Positions 15,946 through 21,686 of a stretch of DNA of 21,686 nucleotides are shown here, piece by piece; positions within the stretch are counted from its first letter, which is position 1; each line of letters opens with the position of its first letter. This DNA is from CAYHYG01 sp964360835 (GTDB taxonomy: Bacteria; Patescibacteriota; Patescibacteriia; UBA1558; 2-01-FULL-52-15), in NCBI GenBank assembly GCA_964360835.1, contig CAYHYG010000018.1, positions 1 through 21,686 of the forward strand, in the 5' to 3' direction. The notes under the pieces were generated by a model. That model made no database searches. It saw only the letters and a program-made list of their open reading frames with translations, and had not been told where the DNA came from. The translations under genes and the position numbers were made by a program.

Positions 15946-16656
15946 ATGAATTCAAAAGTCTGGGTAAACCTGAACACCTATAATGAAAGTGAAAATATTG
16001 CCGATATAATCAAGGCTATTTTGCATGTGCCCCTGCCTGACATGACCTTATGCGTGGTGGATGATAATTCACCGGACGGCACAGGACAGATTGCCGAAGG
16101 GTTAAAGCCTCAGTATGCCAATTTAGAAGTTATCCACCGTCCAGAGAAACAAGGGGTAGGACCGGCTTATCAGAGTGGTTTTGGCCTCGGGCTATCGCTA
16201 GGGGCTGATTATTATATACAAATTGATGCTGATTTTTCTCATGATCCCATGGACATCTTGAAATTGTTGAAAGCCGCGGAAACAGCTCGGGTTGTCACTG
16301 GCTCTCGCTATGTAGCTGGAGGTGGAGTAGAGGCTGTCCCTTGGTGGCGAGACTTGATCAGCCGTTGGGGAAATTATTATATAAAAAGTAAGCTTGATTT
16401 GCCGGTGTTGGATGTAACCTCGGGTTATATGTTGTATCACCGGATGGTATTAGAGCGAATCGGTCTGGCAACGATGGCTTCCAAAGGTTATGCTTGGCAA
16501 ATAGAGATGAAAACACGCGCTCGTCGGCTGGGTTTTACTTTTGCTGAAGTGCCAATTATTTTCCACAAGCGTATCCGCAATAAATCCAAATTTAAAATGG
16601 AGATCATTTGGGAGTGTCTCTATCAGGTAAAAAGATTACGACATGAGTCCAATTAA
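15946..16656 (+). CDS. Polyprenol-phosphate sugar synthase-like glycosyltransferase (DPM1-type GT2)
   Basis: This 236-aa protein has the core of dolichol/polyprenol-phosphate mannose synthases. VVDDNSPDGT (residues 38-46) binds the nucleotide, QIDADFSHDP contains the DxD (D94-D96), and GSRYVAGG and DVTSGYML follow. There is no C-terminal membrane segment, as in single-domain DPM1. It would move a sugar from GDP or UDP onto a polyprenol phosphate at the inner face of the membrane. It overlaps the next gene, a PMT-type glycosyltransferase that uses such lipid-linked sugars, by 14 nt. That coupling strengthens the call. The sugar itself is not certain. Confidence 0.88.
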   Translation: MNSKVWVNLNTYNESENIADIIKAILHVPLPDMTLCVVDDNSPDGTGQIAEGLKPQYANLEVIHRPEKQGVGPAYQSGFGLGLSLGADYYIQIDADFSHDPMDILKLLKAAETARVVTGSRYVAGGGVEAVPWWRDLISRWGNYYIKSKLDLPVLDVTSGYMLYHRMVLERIGLATMASKGYAWQIEMKTRARRLGFTFAEVPIIFHKRIRNKSKFKMEIIWECLYQVKRLRHESN

Positions 16657-18366
16657 AAAGCTGAAAAAATATTGGCCAGAAATACTTGTTTTGCTCCTGA
16701 TCGCATTTTTATTATTTTGGCGTCTGGACCGTGCCGACATGACAGGTGACGATGCGACTTTTGCTTTTCGCTCAGTTGGCTTAGTCGATTTCATGTATTC
16801 AAACAATCAGACGACACCATGGCAATGGTTTAACCCGCTACCGTGGTGGTCGTTTTTGTCATTTCATGACGGGCCGCCACTGGCTTTTCTGATCACTCAT
16901 GGTTCTTTCGTCATTTTTGGTGATGGCCTTTGGTCTGCTCGTTTTCCTTCTGGTTTAGCAGGATTGGTTAGCTCAATTTTATTATATTGTATTGCTCGAA
17001 ATTTGTGGGGTAGGAGAGCTGGCTTGATCGCTCTGTTGGTTTTAGCTGTAAATACCGGTTTTATCTGGTTGCACCAATTTGCTTACTTTGAACCATTGAT
17101 GATGCCATGGTTGTTCGCTGCCCTCTATTTCTACCTACGAGCAGAAGCCAAGCCATCGCTGTATTATCTGGTGGCAATATCTCTGGGTTTGGCCTTTATG
17201 ACTAAATATACAGCAGTTATGGTGGTATCTGCTCTAGTCTGTCACTGGTTTTTGTATCGTCGACGTCAAACACCTCAGAAATATATATGGCTTAGCCTAG
17301 CCACTTTTTTGATCGTTATTTCGCCTGTGATTCTCTACAATCTCATGATGTATCTGACGCGCGGTCATATGGATGTGCAGATCGGTGCCTTGCTGGGACA
17401 TAGTAACTATGATTGGCCGGTTCTCAGAACAGCTGTCAGTACCTCGATACTGCCAAATATCGTGACCTTATTACGTAATACGTTTGATCTACAGTCGCTG
17501 GCGTACTCGGCTATCGTTTTCTTGGCATTAGTCAGGGGAGGCGTAGAGTTTCGGAGACACCCGGAGAGACAGAAGCTGGTATTACTTTTTTTGCTGCTAT
17601 TTTTTTGGAGCCTCGTTATGATTTTGACGCGCCAGGATTTTCGCTTCATAGCCACTGGATATTTTGTAGCAGTTCTATTTTTGGCCTATTATCTGTCTCA
17701 GTTAATACATTTTAAAAAATATATCCTCATCAGTATCATTGGTCTGATTGGTTTGCATTCATTATTTTACAATATCAATACTAATCATTTGGTAGTGGCC
17801 CAAGGGCAGCCACAGCAACATTATTCTAGCGCCCGACGTGAGCAGTATGGCTATGAGGCCGTAACCAAAGTGATAGAGGAGGAGAATGTCGGGAAACAGC
17901 CATTAGCTTTGTTTAGTGACAATTATTACGACAGCTTTGATCCGTACTGGGCCAGCAGACGGGTCTATGACTTTGCCAGTTTTGATAAACCTGGAGAGAC
18001 TAGCGATGTTGTCATTATTTACGANNNNNNNNNNTTTACGACCAGAGCGTGCAGTGGTTTGCTGAAATATGGCATATCAAGCGGCAGTATTTTTATAATC
18101 GCTACACCATTATGAGTACACGGGAACTAGTCAATGCTTTGGATTCTGATCCAAAAAGCATCCAGGAAATTTTTAGCGGACGCAGATTTATATATTTTAA
18201 ATTAACACCCACAAGTTTACTGGATCAGGCTGAGTATCGCACAGAAATTGATCCACAGCTGGCGCAGCTTATCACTGGCGGCGGAGTTTCTCACGTAATT
18301 TCACAGCCAAATGGACAACCGGCTTTTGAGGTGTATTCTGGCCGATTTGCTGAGGTTTCTGAGTAG
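16643..18366 (+). CDS. PMT/ArnT-type membrane glycosyltransferase (GT39-like), interrupted by a scaffold gap
   Basis: This multi-pass protein has a loop after the first membrane segment with an acidic pair (TGDDATF), then HDGPPLAF, ARFPSGLAG and about ten hydrophobic segments. This is the layout of PMT_2/ArnT enzymes, which transfer sugar from a polyprenol phosphate to an acceptor outside the cell. The gene looks broken because of 10 Ns (18025-18034). The sequence TTTACGA stands on both sides of the gap (18018-18024 and 18035-18041). If the Ns and one copy are removed, the frame reads DVVIIYDQSVQWFAEIW without a break into the C-terminal part, giving one 568-aa protein. The frame break is therefore most likely an assembly artefact. 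It overlaps the GT2 gene by 14 nt. Confidence 0.85.
18025..18034. other. Assembly gap (10 Ns)
   Basis: Ten Ns of unknown true length lie within the PMT-type gene. The flanks share TTTACGA, and merging at that overlap restores the frame, so the real gap may be zero. Confidence 0.97.
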
Positions 18367-18379
18367 CTTTTGACAGCTA

Positions 18380-18408
18380 TTATCAAAACCCTAGGAAAAT
18401 GCTATTAT
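18380..18408 (+). promoter_or_regulatory. Promoter of the HU gene
   Basis: The -35 is TTATCA (18380-18385), the spacer is 17 bp, and the -10 is TATTAT (18403-18408) with an extended TG one base upstream. The leader to ATG 18442 would be about 27 nt and has no SD. Confidence 0.55.
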
Positions 18409-18441
18409 TCTTTCATCTGTTAATAATTTAAGTGCATAAAT

Positions 18442-18726
18442 ATGGCAAAAGGAATGACAAAGTCTCAAATGCTTGAGGCCTTGGCCGAGAAGACAGGCCA
18501 CACCAAGAAGGATATTGGTATGGTTTTGGAAGCTATTGCTAACGTAGCATATAGCGAAGTGAAGAAAACTGGAGAAATTACTATCCCAGGACTTGGTAAG
18601 CTTGTCAAGAAGCACCGAGCTGCCCGTATGGGACGTAACCCATCCACTGGCGAGCAGATCAAAATCGGCGCCAAAACAGTAGTTAAATTCAGGGTGGCAA
18701 AGGCTGCTAAGGACGCAATACTTTAG
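18442..18726 (+). CDS. HU-family DNA-binding protein
   Basis: This 94-aa nucleoid protein of the HU/IHF family bends and compacts DNA. The N-terminal helices (MTKSQMLEALAEKTGHTKKDIGMVLEAI) and the beta-arm region (GEITIPGLGKLVKKHRAARMGRNPSTGEQIKIGAKTVVKF) follow the family pattern. The arm has RNPSTGEQI, with the tip proline that inserts into the DNA minor groove. It has its own promoter and a terminator after two hairpins, so it is a single-gene unit. HU and IHF cannot be told apart here; a homodimer is the simplest reading. Confidence 0.95.
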   Translation: MAKGMTKSQMLEALAEKTGHTKKDIGMVLEAIANVAYSEVKKTGEITIPGLGKLVKKHRAARMGRNPSTGEQIKIGAKTVVKFRVAKAAKDAIL

Positions 18727-18762
18727 TATTATCCACTGGTTATAGTAACGGGTATAGACCCA

Positions 18763-18800
18763 AACCTTTCTCTTAGCGGCGTTTGACGCTCCGAGAGAGG
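18763..18800 (+). repeat. Large imperfect hairpin in the HU 3' region
   Basis: CCTTTCTCTTAGCG and CGCTCCGAGAGAGG pair over 14 positions with one wobble and two mismatches. The core is GCGTTTGACGC, another hairpin with a TTTGA loop. Confidence 0.5.
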
Positions 18801-18809
18801 AGAACAAAG

Positions 18810-18843
18810 ACTCTATCCTCCGGCAAATGGGGATGGAGTTTTT
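18810..18843 (+). terminator. Rho-independent terminator of HU
   Basis: Arms ACTCTATCC (18810-18818) and GGATGGAGT (18831-18839) pair with one mismatch and are followed by TTTTT on the plus strand. Confidence 0.65.
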
Positions 18844-18857
18844 GATTATACGAAGAA

Positions 18858-18882
18858 CCCCGCCAAGTTTGACTTGGCGGGG
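18858..18882 (-). terminator. Strong GC-rich hairpin after the minus-strand orphan gene
   Basis: Arms CCCCGCCAAG and CTTGGCGGGG pair perfectly over 10 bp around TTTGA. On the minus strand it is followed by TTCTTCG, only a weak U-tract. It lies 15 nt past the stop codon of the gene at 18898-19320, so it probably ends that transcript. Confidence 0.55.
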
Positions 18883-18897
18883 CAGGGTGTAGGCCAT

Positions 18898-19320
18898 TTA
18901 GGCCTTGGGCGTGAAGTGGATCCAGTGAAGCTGTTGCATTTGCTCAACAGGCGCGGCGAGGTGTTCACTTGCTTTGACCTCATAGTTATAGCCTGCAGCC
19001 TTAAGCAACATGGATAGCTCAAGCGAGATCAACTCCAACCACTGCAGAGGCTTCAAACCCTCAGGAAGATCGTAGCGATCCGCAAGTGGCACGATTGAGG
19101 TAGAGCGCTTGGCAGTTGTATGCTCATAATTCGTGTACTGGCCGTACTGAGCACCAAAAATTATATTCTGAGGTTTGAAGAAGGCGATGCAGAAGGTTGG
19201 CCAAAGGTCATCCAGCTTGCCTGCCTCCATCATTTCCATGGAATAGCCAAGCAGGTCATTACACATACCTAGTGTAGCTTTCATCTCGTGAAAGCTCATG
19301 CTGAAGACTACGGTTCTCAT
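18898..19320 (-). CDS. Unrecognised 140-aa protein with strong SD
   Basis: I do not recognise this protein. It has no signal peptide or membrane segment and only two cysteines. It is rich in Met, Leu and aromatic residues, with a helical-looking N-terminal half and a segment GAQYGQYTNYEHTT in the middle. The support that it is a real gene is at the DNA level. AGGAGGT sits 4 nt before the ATG, a TTGACA promoter lies about 80 nt upstream, and two clean hairpins sit in the leader. A strong hairpin follows the stop. Core genes here lack such an SD, so it may have a different origin or expression programme. It is on the same strand as the Xer gene upstream, with a terminator between them. Confidence 0.65.
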   Translation of the reverse strand: MRTVVFSMSFHEMKATLGMCNDLLGYSMEMMEAGKLDDLWPTFCIAFFKPQNIIFGAQYGQYTNYEHTTAKRSTSIVPLADRYDLPEGLKPLQWLELISLELSMLLKAAGYNYEVKASEHLAAPVEQMQQLHWIHFTPKA

Positions 19321-19324
19321 ATAG

Positions 19325-19331
19325 ACCTCCT
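19325..19331 (-). promoter_or_regulatory. Canonical Shine-Dalgarno site AGGAGGT
   Basis: AGGAGGT lies 4 nt before the ATG at 19320. It decides the start and contrasts with the lack of SD at nearly all other genes in the window. Confidence 0.8.
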
Positions 19332-19396
19332 AGTTGGTCCCACAGAGTGGGAGATAGCCTCAGCATACGCCGAGGGAAAGTAGGAACTTGTTTAGT

Positions 19397-19423
19397 ACTA
19401 TAATATTTATGCAGTTTTGTCAA
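19397..19423 (-). promoter_or_regulatory. Promoter of the 140-aa orphan gene
   Basis: A perfect -35 TTGACA (19418-19423) is followed by TATAGT (19397-19402) at 15 bp, or by TAGTAC at 17 bp. The spacing is the weak point. Confidence 0.55.
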
Positions 19424-19430
19424 TCCTAGT

Positions 19431-19472
19431 AAAAAAATAGCCCCGCCATCCTCAAAAGGACGAACCGCGGGG
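19431..19472 (-). terminator. Rho-independent terminator, minus strand
   Basis: The outer stem is CCCCGC/GCGGGG and the inner stem is TCCT/AGGA. On the minus strand they are followed by CTATTTTTTT. It ends whatever reads in from the right, such as the xer transcript or a small RNA, just before the orphan gene's own promoter. Confidence 0.75.
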
Positions 19473-19692
19473 TTTCGTGCATCCGGGCAGGTTGGATGCA
19501 TATTGTGCACCATGAAGGTGTTTAAGAAAGAAGCCTGTATAATCTTCCCAAAAAATATTCAGGAAGAATCATGCTTGGCCTGCCGAAGCCGGGGGGCGAA
19601 GCAGTAGGCCTACAGATATGGGTTATCCAGGCTAAAAGGACTGATTAGGTACAAGATTAGCCAGATTATGCTCGAATGTCAATATTGCTCTA

Positions 19693-20709
19693 TTATTTGT
19701 CTTTTAGTGGGTGAAACTTGCGATGCATCTCCTCAGCATATCGATCCGAAGCATGGACATAGCGGGTAGTGGTATCGAGTGACTCATGGCCTAAGAGAAT
19801 TTGAATAGCTGCAGGGTTGGCACCTGACTCAGCCAGATAGGTGGCAAAGCCATGACGTAGACTATGAGCGCTGGTAGGCACGTTTATGCCTAATAGCTCT
19901 CGGTATTGCTTTATCTTCATCTGCAAGTAATTGGTGGAGACCTGACCACCACTGGTTCCGACATTACGACCGCGGTATGGGATAAAAAGGGCCGTCTGAC
20001 GATCGAGACGTGTGGCTAAGTATTCGTTGAGGTATTTAATTGCGCGGTCAGTCAGATACACGAAACGTTCTTTTTTACCTTTACCTTTGATAAAGATGCG
20101 ACCAGAGTTATCCAGCTGAGAACGTTGCAAGTTTAATAATTCGGAAATACGCATGCCTGTAGAAAATAGCGTTTCCAGCATAGCACGGTTGCGGATGCCG
20201 ATACGTTTGTCTTTTTCCAATTTTGTCGGCGATTCGATCAAAGAGATGAGATCAGTCAGCTCGGCTACCTTGGCATGCTTTTTGTCAGTTTTAGTTAGTT
20301 TGACTGATTCTGGCGATATCGGGACTGGTGAGTCATATTCAATTAAATATTTTAAATACGAACGCAGAGATGATAGCATGCGATTGACAGAATAGGCGCC
20401 TAATCTTTTTTTTCGATTAGTTGTCATCTTTTTGACCGTAGCTCGGTCGGAGGAGAGGAGGTAGGCTTTGTAGAACTCAATCGTCTTTTTGCTAATTTTC
20501 TGAAATGGTGTTTTTAGATCGTCGTGGAGAAAATTATTAAAAACAATTAAATCACGCTCGTAGTTATAAATTGTTTCCGGTGAAAAATTATTTACTCGTA
20601 GGTAGAGTACGAAGTCATCGAAATCAGGTAGTAGAATAGTAGTTGGAAGTTTGTAGTTGGAAGTGTGGGAAGGGGCAGTGGCTTTAGTTGGCTTTTGTGG
20701 ATAACTCAT
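19693..20709 (-). CDS. Tyrosine recombinase, XerC/XerD type
   Basis: This 338-aa site-specific recombinase most likely resolves chromosome dimers, or is an integrase of a small element. A SAM-like core-binding domain (about residues 28-125) is followed by the catalytic domain. All catalytic residues are present: R187 (TGMRISELL), K210 (KGKGKKERF), H282 and R285 (HSLRH), H308 (LLGHESL) and Y317 (TTRYVHA). It is longer than XerC/XerD (about 300 aa). The extra length is at the N-terminus, where a DNA tandem repeat is translated (residues about 14-25), and in a basic insert near residues 92-104. The ATG at 20709 lacks an SD. The promoter is strong, and a long inverted repeat overlaps its start region. 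Only one Xer gene is in the window. Confidence 0.92.
   Translation of the reverse strand: MSYPQKPTKATAPSHTSNYKLPTTILLPDFDDFVLYLRVNNFSPETIYNYERDLIVFNNFLHDDLKTPFQKISKKTIEFYKAYLLSSDRATVKKMTTNRKKRLGAYSVNRMLSSLRSYLKYLIEYDSPVPISPESVKLTKTDKKHAKVAELTDLISLIESPTKLEKDKRIGIRNRAMLETLFSTGMRISELLNLQRSQLDNSGRIFIKGKGKKERFVYLTDRAIKYLNEYLATRLDRQTALFIPYRGRNVGTSGGQVSTNYLQMKIKQYRELLGINVPTSAHSLRHGFATYLAESGANPAAIQILLGHESLDTTTRYVHASDRYAEEMHRKFHPLKDK
20641..20668 (-). repeat. Tandem 14-bp repeat in the start of xer
   Basis: AGTTGGAAGTTTGT and AGTTGGAAGTGTGG stand in tandem and are translated as part of SNYKLPTT. The rest of the Xer family does not need this segment, so it looks like repeat DNA captured by the N-terminus. 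Confidence 0.5.
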
Positions 20710-20715
20710 ATATTT

Positions 20716-20745
20716 AATTGAGTGTAAGAGATATTATACTCAATT
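20716..20745. promoter_or_regulatory. Inverted repeat at the xer transcription start (operator or Xer site candidate)
   Basis: AATTGAGTGTA (20716-20726) and TATACTCAATT (20735-20745) match as 11-bp arms in 10 of 11 positions, around an 8-bp centre. It overlaps the -10 of the xer promoter and the expected start of transcription. The form (11-bp arms, 6-8-bp centre) is that of a Xer recombination site, but autoregulation is equally possible. Confidence 0.5.
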
Positions 20746-20771
20746 ATATATCAATTAAATACAGTCGTCAA
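20743..20771 (-). promoter_or_regulatory. Promoter of xer
   Basis: The -35 TTGACG (20766-20771), 17-bp spacer and perfect -10 TATAAT (20743-20748) read leftward. A second TATAAT occurs at 20733-20738. Confidence 0.7.
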
Positions 20772-20810
20772 TAAGCAAATATGCTACTACTCTACCGATC
20801 TGAAGAGAGA

Positions 20811-20842
20811 TTAGTAATTAGTAACTAGATAATAGTAATTGG
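20811..20842. repeat. TAATTAGT-type AT-rich repeat
   Basis: The sequence TTAGTAATTAGTAACTAG and its continuation match the words found at 1294-1349, 4326-4340 and 20965-21004. Confidence 0.55.
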
Positions 20843-20964
20843 CTCCCTTCTATTTTCTCTTATCTAATTTCTACTATCTAGTCTATCCGTGCCCCTAATC
20901 GGCCTACATAGCAAAATAGCCTTCCTAGGCCTCTGGAGACCCGTATGGCTAGTAATCAGTATGA

Positions 20965-21004
20965 AGTAATTAGTAACTAGTTACTAATGCCTAATTACTA
21001 GTTC
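20965..21004. repeat. AT-rich palindromic repeat
   Basis: A perfect 20-bp palindrome (20969-20988, half-site ATTAGTAACT) is followed by CTAATTACTAG. It is the best-preserved member of the TAATTAGT family in the window. Confidence 0.6.
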
Positions 21005-21050
21005 CCATTTTCTACTTCCCTGGTACTGGATGACCTGTAAACTCCTTTTC

Positions 21051-21158
21051 TGTCATTGCGAGCCGCGTCAGACGCGGCGACTCAATCTGATCCTTCCCAT
21101 CATCTACGTCTTGTATTAAGAATCAGATTGCTTCGTCGTCAGACTCCTCGCAATGACA
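21051..21158. mobile_element. MITE-like element with 12-bp terminal inverted repeats
   Basis: TGTCATTGCGAG (21051-21062) and its exact reverse complement CTCGCAATGACA (21147-21158) bound a 108-bp non-coding element. Inside, CCGCGTC/GACGCGG forms a hairpin, and ATCTGAT (about 21086-21092) pairs with ATCAGAT (about 21122-21128). The GTCATTGCGAG...GAAGCAATCT pattern is a widespread bacterial repeat. Fragments with the GAAGCRATCT core are at 4398 and 10501. Confidence 0.7.
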
Positions 21159-21262
21159 AGCTTGTGCGGATAACTTGTTGTATGAATTATAAATCTAGAC
21201 ACTCGACCTTACGTGGGTTGTCTAATTGTCATGTGTCATAAAATATTTGATGTAATAAATAA

Positions 21263-21292
21263 CGGCCGCGCTTGGTTTCCCTTGCGCGGCCG
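21263..21292 (-). terminator. GC-rich terminator of the 76-aa gene
   Basis: Arms CGGCCGCGC (21263-21271) and GCGCGGCCG (21284-21292) pair perfectly over 9 bp. On the minus strand they are followed by TTATTTATTA. It begins 14 nt past the stop codon of the gene at 21306. Confidence 0.65.
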
Positions 21293-21305
21293 GTCGATGG
21301 TATGG

Positions 21306-21536
21306 CTAGGCAGCTCGTTCGAACTGTTGAGACTGTGTGATCCAGGGGTCCCGTATACCCCTGTTGATGATCCACTGTCTCAGCGGTTGCAGACGGCCAG
21401 TCCAGAGAACCATGAAATCATGGCTACTGTTGAGCGGAAAAAGCGTTGCCGCCTGTTCTGCTAACTCTTGCCAGGAATTGGCCTCCAGAGCAATGTGCCC
21501 TTTCATGCCGTACCGTAGGAGCTTCAGAGTCAACAT
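21306..21536 (-). CDS. Unrecognised 76-aa protein with strong SD
   Basis: I do not recognise this protein. It is small, soluble and mixed in charge, without a signal peptide or cysteines. The start is set by GAGGAGG (21543-21549), 6 nt before the ATG at 21536; the frame is open further upstream to 21575 but without such a site. A good promoter (TTGACA, 17 bp, TATTGT with extended TG) lies about 55 nt upstream. The leader between them has a hairpin, and a strong terminator follows the stop. This promoter-leader-SD-terminator layout is the same as that of the 140-aa gene on the other side of xer, though the two proteins do not look alike. Confidence 0.6.
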   Translation of the reverse strand: MLTLKLLRYGMKGHIALEANSWQELAEQAATLFPLNSSHDFMVLWTGRLQPLRQWIINRGIRDPWITQSQQFERAA

Positions 21537-21542
21537 TTTGTG

Positions 21543-21549
21543 CCTCCTC
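21543..21549 (-). promoter_or_regulatory. Canonical Shine-Dalgarno site GAGGAGG
   Basis: GAGGAGG lies 6 nt before the ATG at 21536 and decides this start over an upstream in-frame ATG at 21575. Confidence 0.75.
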
Positions 21550-21590
21550 GACTCCCCCCAGTTCGTCGGCGCCATGCCAACGATTATTTA

Positions 21591-21619
21591 ACAATAGCAC
21601 GAACTCCTATATTTGTCAA
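21591..21619 (-). promoter_or_regulatory. Promoter of the 76-aa gene with palindrome over the -35
   Basis: The -35 is a perfect TTGACA (21614-21619), the spacer is 17 bp, and the -10 is TATTGT (21591-21596) with an extended TG. An inverted repeat CCTATATT-TGTC-AATATAGG (21606-21625) covers the -35 and could be a repressor site. Confidence 0.65.
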
Positions 21620-21686
21620 TATAGGCTTATTGGGCATCCCTAGTCAAATGGAACAGGGCGTAACGTTTTAGCCAAGTAGCTATGGG

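Larger units (their letters stand above)
19321..19692. other. Structured non-coding region between the orphan gene and xer
   Basis: From left to right on the map this holds: the leader of the 18898-19320 gene with hairpins TCCCAC-AGA-GTGGGA (19338-19352) and CCTCAGC-ATAC-GCCGAGG (19358-19375); its promoter; a minus-strand terminator at 19431-19472; a hairpin with arms TGCATCC/GGATGCA (about 19485-19507); and a GC-rich hairpin with arms GGCCT/AGGCC (19577-19610). An open frame at 19259-19513 runs through the terminator and promoter and is not believable. Confidence 0.6.
20710..21305. other. 596-bp non-coding region upstream of xer
   Basis: I see no gene here. It contains the xer promoter and its inverted repeat, TAATTAGT-type repeats (20811-20842 and 20965-21004), a 108-bp MITE-like element (21051-21158) and a terminator (21263-21292) for the small gene to its right. 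Short open frames at 21056-21241 and 21213-21464 cross these repeats and are not supported. Confidence 0.6.

Noticed and set aside
18049..18366. Separate 105-aa gene starting at GTG 18049
   Set aside because: It is the C-terminal part of the PMT-type gene; the frame change comes from the 10-N gap.
18391..18897. Open frame of 168 aa antisense to the HU gene
   Set aside because: It lies opposite a clear HU gene, its promoter and its terminator; the protein shows no sensible composition or motif.
19259..19513. Open frame of 84 aa on the minus strand
   Set aside because: It would read through a strong terminator, the promoter and the leader of the 140-aa gene, and overlaps that gene out of frame. 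No SD.
19560..19660. Possible signal recognition particle RNA (GAAGCAG-containing GC-rich hairpin)
   Set aside because: The hairpin resembles the SRP tip only loosely. The GGAA-type tetraloop and the AGCAG/CAGG symmetric loop are not arranged correctly, so I do not call it.
21213..21643. Plus-strand open frames at the right end (21213-21464, 21337-21591, 21446-21643)
   Set aside because: They are antisense to the 76-aa gene, which has a promoter, strong SD and terminator. The plus-strand frames have none.
1..21686. CRISPR array
   Set aside because: The repeats seen are dispersed hairpins and palindromes. There is no series of evenly spaced direct repeats with unique spacers and no cas gene.

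Overview
The window looks like a contig from an uncultivated Patescibacteria (CPR) genome. The evidence is indirect. Genes are tightly packed and many overlap. Shine-Dalgarno sites are missing in front of most core genes. Several informational or secretion proteins are reduced or degenerate. Intergenic DNA is full of short hairpin repeats, one of which has invaded a coding region. No marker gene fixes the lineage, so the assignment is an inference.

Layout. Positions 1-800 hold two minus-strand tRNAs, Asn(GTT) and Gln(CTG), with partial copies of the tRNA-Gln 3' end downstream. Positions 890-4320 (plus) carry a cell-wall M23 peptidase, a RAYT transposase and a membrane glycosyltransferase. Positions 4497-9613 (minus) form a five-gene run, in transcription order: a secreted lysozyme-like protein, a LigB-like protein, a helicase-dead PriA homologue, def and fmt. 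Positions 9727-15544 (plus) carry a WecG/TagA glycosyltransferase, gltX, an EnvC-like M23 protein, a cysteine-rich secreted orphan and a PilB/GspE homologue with lost ATPase motifs. A small lipoprotein gene (minus) lies tail-to-tail with it. Positions 15946-18726 (plus) carry a polyprenol-phosphate-sugar synthase-like GT2, an overlapping PMT-type glycosyltransferase broken only by a scaffold gap, and an HU gene. Positions 18898-21536 (minus) carry two small orphan genes flanking a Xer recombinase.

How it fits together. Much of the window concerns the cell envelope: two peptidoglycan peptidases, a lysozyme-like protein, a lipid-linked sugar donor pathway (GT2 plus PMT, plus WecG/TagA), and a type IV pilus or secretion-like ATPase. 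The def-fmt pair handles formyl-methionine addition and removal. The right end (from about 18.7 kb) is different in character: long intergenic stretches, a MITE-like element, AT-rich palindromes, and two unrecognised genes that have the only textbook promoter, structured leader, strong SD and terminator units in the window.

The main things to check are: the orphan/Xer region; the two ATPase homologues that lost their catalytic motifs; a 24-bp palindrome inside the RAYT gene; the tRNA-Gln 3' end copies; an intergenic repeat translated inside the M23 peptidase; promoters placed so close to start codons that the mRNAs would be nearly leaderless; and a 10-N gap whose flanks overlap by 7 nt and restore the reading frame when merged.
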